Source of the DNA: Flammulina velutipes
Taxonomy: Eukaryota > Basidiomycota > Agaricomycetes > Agaricales > Physalacriaceae
Direction: 5' to 3'
Length of the DNA stretch: 64,000 bases
NCBI GenBank assembly: GCA_011800155.1
Contig: CM022373.1
Location: 1,798,001 to 1,862,000 of the forward strand
The position numbers and the translations under genes were made by a program. Below, one piece after another: positions 35,329-46,358 of this stretch. Each line of letters starts with the position of its first letter. Positions within the stretch are counted from its first letter, which is position 1. The notes beneath the pieces were generated by a model. The model searched no databases. It worked only from the letters and a program-made list of their open reading frames with translations, and was not told the origin of the DNA.

Positions 35329-35330
35329 AC
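35259..35330. repeat. Inverted repeat at the element's 5' end
   Basis: gtctcttgg (35259-35267) and ccaagagac (35322-35330) are perfect 9-bp inverted arms around 54 nt. The outer arm overlaps the first two bases of the target duplication. Confidence 0.6.
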
Positions 35331-35342
35331 GAGTTCGCTCTT
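35329..35342. repeat. Target-site duplication, 5' copy
   Basis: acgagttcgctctt, the same 14 bp as 24106-24119, marking the 5' end of the element. Confidence 0.9.
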
Positions 35343-35665
35343 ACCTCACTCTGGTTCTCACTCTTTTTAAGTTTTTTTCCCATTCAGACGGCTCGCTCTC
35401 AAAAATTTATTGAAAATTAAAAGACACCCACCGTCATCTCCGCGTTACGCTTCGAAGAAAGCTAGCTGCAGCACAGCGCATTACTTGAATAATTCATTTT
35501 ATGATTCGGGCACCTCCCCAGTCGGTGTAGCATGTCGGCCGACTGTCTGCGGATGCGTACACCGAAGTTGATCTATACCACATATAACTTTACACTGTCC
35601 ATACAGTAAGGTCTACCTGCAAATGTTCAGGAATTAGCTTGAGCAATGGATATTAGGCTCACAAG
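35343..35665. other. Host spacer between the element and HPT1
   Basis: T-rich then mixed host sequence, originally joined to 24105. Without the element, the mitoferrin ATG and HPT1 stop would be about 430 bp apart. No gene seen. Confidence 0.5.
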
Positions 35666-36739
35666 TCATGCAAGCGACTGCTTGTCAATGGCAGCCAGGC
35701 GATCGTGCTCTTCGATATCTCTGCAACGGAAAGTCAGATGGAAACGCGCGTTCTCAAAGGATACGCACGTCATCTCCCAGGGATAATCCAACCTTGGAGT
35801 AGCGCAGCAGGGTCAGGTTACGATTTGTATCTGACAACAACTACTCACCATAGGTCCCCGACGTTCGCACCCGCCCAGTATCTCGAGGTTGGTCAGTCGG
35901 AATACTACGGATCGGTAAGGATACTAACGGAGTACCAGCCGGAAGCTCGGCGAGTTTGGGCTTCAATTTATTGTGTACAACAAAGACTCCAAATTGGGTG
36001 GCGGCACGTAGCTTCTCTCTTTCCTCAACCGGGCGCGTGAGGAGTTCTTCCTCCACGTCTTTCTGTAGCTCATGCAACGCGTAGCTGAAAATGGTCAGTA
36101 AACGACATTGATGCCGAAAGCATACGTTACTTGAGTGTTTTCCGAGTGTCATCCACTTCGTCCTATGACCGGATACAGCGATAGGAGCGGGAGCGGTTAC
36201 AGAACTTACGACAATCAAGATACGTTTTCCAGCAAGCATCTTTCCGGCATCCGGTCCTCTATTTTGGTTCGTCATCAGACAGAAGAGGTACCGAGCGGTT
36301 AGACACTTACAACCACTGTGTGCGAATTACCTCTTGTCCTATCTGTTCAGCGGTAGATCCGACGACGGGTTCGTAGAGAGACAACCCGATAGCCTGAATG
36401 CCGAGGGTCTTATTGTCCGTATGCTCTCTCAAAAACGTTCTCTGAAGATCGGATTCGATAAGCCAATCGTAAAGATGCCAATACTACTGACCATCACGCG
36501 GGCAGGAAAGAAACCTCTAAGACACACTGATGAGCAGGAAAATGGTACTATTCAAGAACTACTTACCCTCCGCCTGTTCATAACAGTCAGTATGCATGCA
36601 ATCGAATAAAAGGCAATTACATGCCAATCGCGACGAGTAAATCCGGGTTGAAATCTGCAGCCAGACTGGGCGTAGCCTTGCGGATGAGATTGTGGATGTC
36701 GTTGTAAGTAACTCGGAAATGCTTGACTTGGTCGACCAT
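35666..36739 (-). CDS. HPT1: Hypoxanthine-guanine phosphoribosyltransferase, yeast Hpt1 type
   Basis: A purine-salvage enzyme that joins hypoxanthine or guanine to PRPP. The start at 36739 (MVDQVKHFRVTYNDIHNLIR) sits in a perfect CCACCATGG context. Exon 1 (36625-36739) ends in the AIG of the glycine loop. A GC-AG intron follows, then a 7-nt microexon (36567-36573), then an exon from 36516. Only this path gives IGGGGFFPARVM, the conserved loop of yeast Hpt1. Further on, LGIQAIGLSLYEP, QEVIRTQWLGPDAGKMLAGK, the PRPP motif ILIVDEVDDTRKTLKYAL, and FGVFVVHNKLKPK follow. The last exons read YWAGANVGDLWLDYPWEMTD and end KQSLA with TGA at 35666-35668. The open frame upstream of 36739 is ignored because of the promoter geometry. 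Confidence 0.92.
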
Positions 36740-36821
36740 GGTGGTAGTTGGTAACAGAGAGACAAGGACAAATTTTTCATCTTTCCATGTGATGTCTATC
36801 TGCTTTTGATCTCTCTCCATC
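36740..36821. promoter_or_regulatory. Shared divergent promoter, HPT1 / RPC4
   Basis: Only 82 bp separate the two ATGs, so purine salvage and a Pol III subunit share one promoter. Confidence 0.6.
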
Positions 36822-38267
36822 ATGTCCGCTCCGCCGAATGGTATTGCGACTGCCATTACATTGTCCTAAACGAAGCTCATCTCTATTGCAGACAACAACG
36901 GCAGCGGCCCATCGCGTCCAAAAGCTATCTCCAACTTCGCGAAACGACCGTCAGAAACGACGAGACAGGGCACTCAAAAACTCAAATTTGCACCGACGCT
37001 ACCTCCGAGACGGAAAAAAGAGTGCGACTAGCTCTTCGTTTGTTTTCGCTGTATTGACTGTGATACAGAGAAGTCAAAACTGTACGTGCACCTACTTTCG
37101 GCGACGCCGAACGCGCCATTTATCTGTCCTCAAGGAAGTCGCCGCTGATGGCGTACCGCCTGGGACGCCTTCTCGCGATCGCGGTAGAGGACGCGGTCGT
37201 GGTGACGGCAGAGGACGAGGCAGAGGCGCTGCTCGTCCTCCAGTCGAAATGACCGCCAGTGGCCCGTTCGCAATGGGTCCAGCATTAGCAGGCGGTTCCG
37301 CACGTCGTATTGTCCCTCGATCCAATTTTACGTCGCAAGCCGCATCGACGCCCGGATCTTCTGGGCCATCCAGCCTTTCCAATACCCCGGCACCCGCACT
37401 GAAGCAAGATGTTGACAAGGGTAAAGGCAAGGAGAAGGAAGAGGACGACGAAGTCTACTCAGACCCAGATGAGGGTGTCGATATCATTGACATGGAAAAT
37501 GTACGCCAGATGGACTGGATGGCACCAGAAAGCTTGAAGCGTGAGAGGCAGCAGACGAAGGTCAAGAAGGAGGTCATTCAAGAAGGCGAGCATTTCTTTG
37601 GTTATCGTAACACGCTCATTAAACCTAAACAGAGGGTGTCGACACCTCCCAAGCATTGAATCTCAGTGAAAGCGAAGATGAAGAAGAATTAGAGGATCTG
37701 ATTGAAGACTTCGCAGTCGGTGCAGACCAGGACACCGTACATTTTTCTCTCCTCCTATGATTCGTGTTACTGACTGATCTGTAGGATACATCCCTCACGC
37801 AGGATCGACTCTATTTCTTCCAATTCCCGAGTCCATTCCCCACTTACACAGAGAAGAGTGCGGTTCCATCGGAGCCAGCAACGGCAGAGGCAGCAGAGAC
37901 CCCAAAAACACCAAAGAAAGTTTCGTTTTCTGTGTCTGAAGAATCTGCTCCACCACCCGCAGGAGAGGTGCGGCTCGTAACGGATGGCACTATTGGCCAC
38001 CTAGAAGTGTATCGCAGTGGTGCGGTCAAAATTCGACTAGCGAACGGAATCGTGCTCGATGTTGCGGCTGCAACGCAACCGTCCTTCCTACAGCAGGCCG
38101 TTGCTGTGGATATGAAAGAAAAGAAGCTTTCGGTGTTGGGGGAGGTCAACAAGCGTTTTGTCGTATCGCCAGATGTGGATGGTCTTCTTGCCGCCATGGA
38201 GCAGACGGAGCTGAAGCCTGAGGCTATCGATGGCGAGGAAGGGTTAATCAGTATGGATGTATCATGA
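36822..38267 (+). CDS. RPC53: RNA polymerase III subunit RPC4 (Rpc53)
   Basis: The first exon is MSAPPN plus one base; an intron leads to NNGSGPSRPKAISNFAKRPS and TQKLKFAPTLPPRRKKE, the conserved N-terminal KLKFxPxxPPRRK motif of RPC4. An Arg/Gly tract (RGRGRGRGDGRGRGRG) follows, then FAMGPALAGG. After the acidic region (EVYSDPDEGVDIIDMENVRQ) the C-terminal domain reads QDRLYFFQFPSPFPTY, EVRLVTDGTIGHLEVYRSGA, QQAVAVDMKEKKLSVLGEVN and KRFVVSPDVDGLL. These are the RPC4 landmarks; the subunit pairs with Rpc37 in Pol III initiation and termination. Two further introns lie near 37,590-37,640 and 37,735-37,785. The Arg/Gly repeat is longer than I would expect for yeast. Confidence 0.92.
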
Positions 38268-38409
38268 TGTTGAACTATCGTTTTGCTTTTTCAAACAACT
38301 CTTGGAATTCCATGCGAACGTGATACAACAAGAAATACAATTATACATCTAGCCGTGAAGTAACATGTGGGATAAGGATACACGTACGTGAAAGAACCAA
38401 CAAAAAAAC

Positions 38410-41400
38410 TCATACATGCTCTAGTCCGAACTCCCGCACAAAGTTCCTCCAAATATCATCCTGTGTCGGCTCTTGCGTGGCGCTGTACGCATAGCCCATC
38501 GGTGCCACTGCTTGGCCGATCTGTGACATGGACATCTGGAACGATGGGCTCATAACCCCACCAGTCTGCGATTGAGGAGGTTGGGTGAACATCGACGGTT
38601 GCACCATACGAATAGGCTCCGAGTATTGTGACGGGATACCGAAGTCTGATAAAGACGAAGGATTGGGGGTAGGCATGTATTGCACATTGTTTGAGAGGTC
38701 AATGTTCATGTTCGGTGGTTCGTACGCCCGTTGCTGCTGCTGCTGGCCCATACTGTTATCCAAGAAAGTAGGCGACAGTCCAGACGTTCCCAGCTCATCA
38801 TAGTACTGCATGAGCTGGTCCGGGTCGCTGGCGCTGGCGCTTTCATGACTCGCTGGTGGACTACTGCTCGAATCACTTCCAGTTCCTTCTCTGTAACCGA
38901 ACGGCGCGTTCACCCGCGAGTTATTGGATCCAGGTGATGATGAAGAGGATTTCTTGCTGATCACTGATTTGCGGCCACCAAGAACAGCGAGTTCGTCAAC
39001 AGCGTCGGGGTCGTTGCATCCAATTCGTTCTATCGACTGTGTTTGTCCGGTAGTGGTAAACTGTGAGAAGGAGATGTTGGCTCGGTCTCGAAGCTTCTCA
39101 AGCATGAGCTGAACGACAATTATCAGTACTTTTTGGAGTATCTGTGTATCGAATATACTTACGATGGTGTTCGCAGGTCTACATCGTCGGGAACCTTCTT
39201 CATAGAAAGGTACGGTTTGGTTCAACAGTACCAGCGCGTCATGAGACAATGTACAGCCTGGACTTTCCACAATTAGCGCCCCGAGCACGACCTGAGAATA
39301 GTTATTTTACACTGGAATTTCACAGGAGAGGTTCCTTACGCATGACGAGAATACACCAGACCAGAAGAACCACGTTTGTGCTGCTATATCTGGGTGGCTG
39401 ATGTAAAGACCACGCAGACTCGATATCAATCGACAAGCGCTTCGATAGGTAGCGAGGACAGAGGGCGCATATTGGTGTTGTAATGGATTACGCGACTGTG
39501 CCTTTATGGCCTGGGCGAAGTAAGATCGATGGATGTAGAGTAAATCTAATAGTCGTCAATCCAACCCCTTGACAGCAAGTTACATCGAAGACTTACTGGA
39601 TTCTCGTTCGCAAACTACACAGTATTGTTGCATGGCAGACACGCGGTCTGCGGCCCAAGCACGTCCTGCTTCGGAGGCTTCGATTGGTGATTGAAGATGC
39701 GATGCCACGGGGAACTTCCTGATTTTCTTGTCCAGATCAAGAAGCGCTTTGTATGACGGCACTCTTGTTGTGAATATGTGCTGTATCGATATTGATAGGC
39801 AACTAGCAGAATATCTAAACTTCCACGCATGCCCTGAAAATCGTCAGTGAACAGTCACTAGAAGAACCATGACATACATCCTAGCTCCTTCTCCCCAGAC
39901 GATTTGACAATGGGCTCTACATCGTCGGGAAAACGGCAATCCGTATGTTGTATCATTAGTGAAGGTGGGCGCCCATTCACAATACTCTAAGCAGATATCA
40001 GCGGCCAGACGAACAGCGGTAGGCATGACGCACCGTCCACGCATCATAAGTGTATAGCTCCCAGAACAATCGTCTGCGCCTCTGTTGCTCCTCTGGGTCA
40101 AGGTTCCAGCCAGAGCTATCGCGGTCTGAGTCTAATGAGTTATCAAGTCTCCCGCGACCAGAAGCACGCACGTAAACCAATCTTTGAGACATCAGAATAA
40201 GCACGAGCTATATATGTTGTAGAAGCTCACAGATTGTGCCAAACGGGCACACAAACCGTTTAGTATCCATCGTGCCTCGTTACTTCTTCGGTCCGAGTTA
40301 TAGATGAAACGAACCATCATGAACAATGCCTGCACAGTTGATGCTGTGACTTCCGTTAGGAGAGGTTCAATGGAAAGCGCAGCCTGTGCCAGTGCATGGT
40401 ATTGCTCTGAAAGTAGTTGTGTGTCGGATCCAATGTCGTATAGAACACCATCTCCCATCATCATGAAGAAGACGGCCAGCTTGTGTGCGTGAATGGTGTT
40501 GATGTTACTGAACCCGGGAACGAAGTACAGCGGCGTCAAGATATTTATGAGAAAGTCTTGTTGTACGATTGGGTCATACCTTGACGGGCGCTGTCAGTCC
40601 AAGAAGCAGGACATTGCGATAACGTACATCCATGCGGTATTCTTGTAGTACAGATCTGCAAGATACATAGCGCGCTCTTGGGTCGGCAGGTAGGGAGCAA
40701 AGATGAATTTGGTGTAGTTGCAGTCCTTCATGCCGAATGGAAAGGCGTTGACGAGGTCCACCAGTTCGTAGGGAAGATCAAGATTATTGTGCTGTTCACG
40801 AGCCAACGCGTTTTCTTCGTCTGTAGACTAAGGACCGACTATCAGATTTAACCAGCAGTGTTGGGAGAAAAGGTTGCTCACGGGTAACAAGCTTTGGAAG
40901 TACTGATTGAATGTCAGCTCACGAGCAAGTATGAAATTATTCACCAACCTCTGAACCAGCAGTCTCCCCATGGTATTTTGCTTGACCATCCTGACCGATA
41001 GCCAGCGAGCCAATGGCTTCAGAGACTTCATGTAGTCCTTTCTCGTAGAGAGCATCTATCTCTTCTCGCTGGGGGTCGCGAGGTTGAAGAAGTGGATGTG
41101 TTTCACCGTTCGCTTGTTGTGATAGCGCGCCCTCAAGCTCGTGTATTCGCGCGGTGAGATGTTTGACTTCTTCGGCTAACTTTTCTGCATGCGCCATGAT
41201 GACCCTGCCGAAGACCTTAGTGGATGTTAATTGAATGCAATGATCTTACTTATTGCCCTTTGTGGCGGTTAACGTGCCTATGCGGCCATGAGCAAGGGCG
41301 CTTTGACTGAGCTGTTGTACACATTACCTTCGGGGCATATTCCCGCACATCCTCTCCTTCAATGAGTTTAGCGAGGCAAAATAGACGTGATGATTATAGA

Positions 41401-41585
41401 GGGGACATGCCTGATACAAGACTGACAAGGAAAGACTCGATCACAGCGTAGTTTGGACCTAGAATAGCTGTTGAGATAACGATCACACAGCCGAAATGTG
41501 GCGCTGACCGTCGACACTCAGCACAAGAAAGAGCAGCTTTTCTGGCAGCTGCAGTATCCGGCAGCCGCCTGTTATCGGTGGTCAT
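38410..41585 (-). CDS. Zn2Cys6 transcription factor with fungal-specific domain
   Basis: Multi-exon regulator. Spliced across two early introns, the N-terminus gives CAECRRSKLRCDRVFPCQSC then IRRGCAGICPEG, a complete CX2CX6CX5CX2CX8C binuclear zinc cluster. A coiled-coil linker (VKHLTARIHELEGAL) supports dimer binding. The middle (DEENALAREQHNNLDLPYEL, ERAMYLADLYYKNTAWM, LYDIGSDTQLLSEQYHALAQ, IGLHRDSSGWNLDPEEQQRR, RRLFWELYTYDAW) is the fungal-specific regulatory domain. The C-terminus is Ser/Gln-rich (QQQQQ, SSSSSPGSNNS) and ends FVREFGLEHV. The second intron needs a GC donor. Target genes cannot be told; TAF10 is the divergent neighbour, 565 bp away. Confidence 0.9.
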
Positions 41586-42150
41586 GGTAGTAAGAGAAGA
41601 AGAGTGAACAGCGGTATTCGGGGCAAAATCTTAAACATGGCACTTGGACAAACAAGGTCGCTCTATACACGGCTGACAGGGCGATCATCATCAGAACTGG
41701 CTATAATTGAAACACCGTAGACTCATTCATTCTAAGTACGGCTGGGCGCAAAGGACGACTTGGAATGATCCCAGAACGCTCGTCATTTATGTCGGACTGT
41801 CCTGCGAGTCGGAATAGCACAGGGTCAGGCTCGCGACGAGGACGAGTGATGTCCATGGCCATTCCATGGACTACACACTGGCGTTGAGACCATATCCTCG
41901 GAGACTGAGACTGTTGGACCAGGGTCAGTAACGATCACCGCTGAGATACAGCGGCAGACAAACTTGAAATGGTGGCCACGGCGCTCTGATTGTTGGACAA
42001 CAAGCTACAAATGAATACACCAATACAGGCCAAGAGGAACTGCGCTTGAGTTGCGATTTCGTAGGAACGAAGCCGGACGATTCAGCGGCGCACTTAATGC
42101 CCAAACAAGCCAAACATTGTGCACAGCCTTCGCTGCCACGTCTTACCATC
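41586..42150. promoter_or_regulatory. Intergenic region between the Zn2Cys6 factor and TAF10
   Basis: 565 bp between divergent starts; no gene seen. Wide compared with the other divergent pairs here. Confidence 0.5.
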
Positions 42151-42760
42151 ATGTCGTCTGGACAGAACTTTGCATATCCTGTTGGGCCGTCGCAAACGCC
42201 ACACGACCCCTCAGCATCGTCGTCTTCACAGCCGCAGTCGCGTCAGGCCGCAGAGGATGCGCGCAAGGATCGCACATTAGCCGAGTTTCTTCTTATGCTG
42301 GACGACTATGAACCATTGGTGACCACCGGCGTGATCCTTACTTTCTGTTCATTAACGTTGTTTTGTCCAGATACCCAACGAAGTCACAGACTACTATCTC
42401 CAGCGTGTTGGTTTTGAGTGTGAGGACGTACGGCTGTATGCCTCTTTGTCTCCTCGTCATTACCCAGTCTTACAGTCCTAGTAAACGCCTGCTGTCGCTG
42501 GCCGCCCAGAAGTTCGTCTCTGATATTGCAGCCGACGCCTACCAACATGCACGGATACGCACGAATGCCACTGGAGGTCGCGCACGTACGAATCAACCGC
42601 TCACTGGACCAGGCTCCATCAAGGTTAGTACACTCATTTCTCTCTATGCCATGGCTCATCACCGTAGGATCGAACTCGGACGACTCTCACCATGGAAGAC
42701 CTCAGTTCCGCTCTCGCCGAGTACGGTATCAACGCGCGCAAACCAGACTTTTACATGTAA
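42151..42760 (+). CDS. TAF10: TFIID/SAGA subunit TAF10
   Basis: Four exons. Start [20 protein letters not shown]; a disordered Ser/Gln-rich lead is followed by the histone-fold domain [58 protein letters not shown] and RIRTNAT. After a loop comes [20 protein letters not shown] and [10 protein letters not shown] at the stop (TAA 42758-42760). This is a textbook TAF10: the DDYxPLIPxEVTDYYLxxxG entry and the YGINxxKPxFY ending. TAF10 sits in both TFIID and SAGA. Introns follow EPL, VRL and GSIK. Its SAGA partner Hfi1 is encoded 20 kb to the left. Confidence 0.95.
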
Positions 42761-45099
42761 CATAAGCAACGGACAATTCATGACAATCCTGTACGGCCAG
42801 TACAGCCGCGATTCAGATATCAATGGCTGTGTAATTGAGCCTGAGCCTACCTCGATTTCTTGCAAAGGCAAAGCGTCACAACAGCCTCACAGCGGCGTGG
42901 ACGTAAATCTAACAAGCTGACAAGTTTCCTAACGTTTGGAATACTGGAGAGGGCCAGTGCAGTTCAAGTGTCGTTGTCAGACATTGTGCACAGGCATAGC
43001 TACGCGGTATGTTATTGCAGTGGTTTAATCCTGTGGTCGGAGAAGACCAGTGCAACACTGCCTATGACTAGGACAATAGTGTATGACCCCCGGGAGCATG
43101 CACTGTCGAACGCGATGGAGGCTATACTGCAGTGTAGTAGTTGACAAGCCGATGTAACGATGTTCACTTCATGGTATCAACAAGCATAGATACAGTGTTA
43201 ATTTTACGTTTAATGTTGCTCCGAGAAAGTCTTTCCCCACGGTAGTGCTGTTTCAAGTCGAGCTGCGCCACCAAGGCTGTCTTGTTCATGAAACGCGGCG
43301 GTGGGTGAATTTAAAAGTCAGGTTTTTCCTTGAGTCTCAAGACCCAAGACCCACCTGGATTGTGTTTCCTTGTTTACGATGTAGCCATTGCACGCTCCAA
43401 GAACGTCGGCTACTAGTGGAGTATTCTCCTTGAAATTCAGCTGAGAGTCATCTTATCAACAGTCCATGTCATAAACGTCTTTTGTGATTCTGCTGTACAG
43501 TACATGCATACACTCGACTACAGGTGAATGTATGAATATTCAGAAGAATCAGTTGTACCCTTTCAATTGTTAGTGCCAAATAGAATAGAGCACACAAGCG
43601 ACGAGTTAAGAGGGTAAGAATATCGAGACGGCGCAAATGCAGGCGACATGGGGGTTAGAACATCAGTTACATTATTATGACAGAAAGAGCGAAGGCCGAC
43701 CGACGAGCATCGCAGGGAATGGTGTCCTAATTGTTATTGAACTTTGAGGCCGCAATTATAGGGAATCATTACTAGAAGAGGCGCCAAATGTATTGAGGTC
43801 GTGAAAGTCCAAGAGAGGACTTGCTAGAGCAGATCGTTACGATATCGACACATGTACAACAGGAACAAGATGCAAAGATGAAGAAGGCCATTCCCCATGT
43901 AGCGTAATATAACCGTATAGATAACAGCATGTGCCAGTGGGTATAGTCTTCAAGGAAATCCGTGCAAATCCTAGATCTACGAGGCGCTTGAAGACAAGAT
44001 CCCGAGCAAGTCGGATGATAGGTCAAAGACACTGCAGATCAAACTACGTTGACGCCCCGGATATCCGACAAGTCGAGCGATCGGGAATCGGCTTGAAGCT
44101 TGAGCTCGGATTTGAGTGCAATCAATAACGAACACAGTGCCGACAGGTAGGTCGAAAACAAACGGAACAGCCTGTGTTGGCTGCCATAGACTTGGATCTC
44201 CAGGCAATGATAGTGCAATAATCCATGGCATTACAGAGTGACGCGATGCGAAGTGCATATTGTTAGCAGAGGTAGAGGTTGGCTTTTGGGAAAGATTCGT
44301 CATCTGGTGGTACTAGGAGGACAAGTCCGGAATGCAACAATATTACATGATCAAGATTTGAAAACAGGGACCTAGAGCAAGTTATATAGTGGAGTAGTAG
44401 TCGTCGAGGTAGTAGTAGCCTCAGTGAACGCGGGTGTCGTCTAACACTGCCAGATAGTAAAGCCAAACACGGGCAATCACGGTGAGATTTTAGTGGTGGC
44501 GTGATTGGCGTTGGCCTCCAGAACCCATTGCACAGTTGATTGACTTGGGGCGGTAGACATCATATCCTGTCAGACCAGTGGATGGACTCTCAAATGTCGC
44601 GAGTGACCTGTAGGGCGAAAAGGAGTGGTTGTGAAGACGTTGCCAGGACGGCGGTATACGTTTCTATATAATATGTTTTTCTGGCCATGCCAATCCAATT
44701 TGACTCCCTACTTGGTCCAGGACTTCCTATACCAGCATCTGAGTACATGTTACTCCCCATTTGGTTGTGTCCACTTGTGCCTCATGGCCAAGTAGATCAT
44801 AATGATTTCCCACGCGTCTTTCAAAATATTGGCGCACGCATGCGTCTAGATCTCACTAGTTCACGCAGCTAGCTGTATCCACTGACGACTTATACCTAAG
44901 TAGATCGCACAGCTACGATTTTTTGAATCGCTATATCCGAATATCAACATAGCCTTTTCCTCAGATTCTGGTGCGCCACCGTGAGACAGTAGTGTGGCTA
45001 AGTGTGCTGCACTTGGTATTCTTGGTATTTAATGCATTCTTCTAAAGTCACATTATAGTAAATCTCAAGACCCAGCCGGACTGTGTCCTCCCACATCTC
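42761..45099. other. Intergenic region containing duplicated upstream flank, copy 1
   Basis: No convincing gene. From about 43,540 to 45,099 the sequence resembles 47,930-49,164 in the same order (for example around 43,735 versus 48,000, and 44,761 versus 48,850), so it is the upstream flank of a segmental duplication. Near 43,335 a short stretch resembles the leader just before the PPEY gene starts. Confidence 0.6.
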
Positions 45100-46358
45100 A
45101 TGTTCTTCAATATCGCGCGCTTCAACGCCCTGGTGGCATTGCTTGCCGCACTCTCGCTTCATTTATCAAGCGCGCAGTACGTCTCCCTACCTCATTCTGG
45201 TATATTGTCATACTAGATTCTCCTAGCCCCTTGGACACAGATGTTTCTTCCGCCTTACTGGAACGCGCTTCAAACGTGTCTGCCAGAGCTGACAACGACG
45301 GTCTACCAGAATATCAAGAAACACCGACCGAAGAGCTGCCTGGGTACAGCGAAGAACCGCCCGAGGGTCCGCCGCCCGAGTATGTGGTGGAATCAGGCCC
45401 AGGGAGACAGCGATTGAAGTCGCTGAAGCTCGACGAGGAAAACATGACGGTGACCATCAATAATGGGAAAGTGTATCGTATTGCTCCGAACCCTGCGGAG
45501 CTAGGCGTAGCGGACAAGAATGGACTCAGCAGAAAGTACTACATCATTGACGACAACCCAGAAGCTGGCGACGAGCCAATCAAAATGGCTGTTCTCAAGA
45601 TCGTTGATCTACTCAAGGCCAAAAGGTTTGATAAGAGCGTTCCGAAGATTTTGCAAGAAGAGGGCTATTACTGGGGAAAGGTATGTTCGTCAACTATGGT
45701 GTTTTTCAGACACTCACATGCATTCCAGTTTAAATATTACATGTGGGACAAGACCGTCAAACAAATTGAGGGCCAAGGCAAGCACAGGAGACTGACAAAG
45801 TGGGAATATCGTGTCGTGTATGTTCCACTTCGAAACGGTTTGGACTTGGGCGAAATAGAAGAAACGGAGGATGGTGGACAGGAAAGCATGATGACAGAGA
45901 TGAAGTATGTCCACGAATGGGCTATAGAACAGCGGTGGACGACGGAGAACGTCAAAGCAAAGTTGGCTCGATGCAAAGCGACAGCAATCAGTGCACACGA
46001 AGGATTCGCGGCAAGGGGCTTCGGGTACGTCCTTTCTATCAACGAAGCTGCAGTTCTAACACTGCACAGGATTACCAACACCAGTCCGAAAGTCTGGGTG
46101 ACAGATGAAAATTGTCAGTTTTGGTTACCGAATCAGATCGATCCGAGTTACGAATACGTGAACCACAACACCAAGGCGGCGATAATTGTAAGAGGTGCAA
46201 AGAGGCTCAAGGATAGTAAGGCGAGGGAGAAGTACTTGAAGGAGGTGAAGGCCAGGTTGAAGGAGGTGTTTACGGTTTCATCTTTGCAGGAGCAAGGATA
46301 CACGTTCGTCACTATGGAGAACGACATTGCTCAGGGAAACGTAGACCAGTATACATAG
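45100..46358 (+). CDS. Secreted PPEY-motif protein, copy 1
   Basis: Four exons: 45100-45176, 45227-45680, 45729-46024 and 46070-46358. The first 25 residues (MFFNIARFNALVALLAALSL then HLSSA) look like a cleavable signal peptide. A low-complexity acidic Pro/Tyr segment follows (LPEYQETPTEELPGYSEEPP, PPPEYVV), then a globular domain I do not recognise: RKYYIIDDNPEAGDEPIKMA, EEGYYWGK, KWEYRVVYVPLRNGLDLGEI, KYVHEWAIEQRWT, ISAHEGFAARGFG, VWVTDENCQFWLPNQIDPSY. It is nearly cysteine-free, unusual for a secreted fungal effector. The two later introns are 48 and 45 nt, multiples of three without stops, so retained forms would be translated. Copies 2 and 3 lie to the right. Confidence 0.78.

Noticed and set aside
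35259..35330. HDV-like ribozyme at the LINE 5' end
   Set aside because: The first helix pairs with the last segment, which is not the nested double-pseudoknot order. No twister or hammerhead core seen either.
36740..36856. Upstream Met for HPT1 (39 extra residues)
   Set aside because: It would overlap the start of the divergent RPC4 gene. Met 36739 has an ideal context and matches the family N-terminus.
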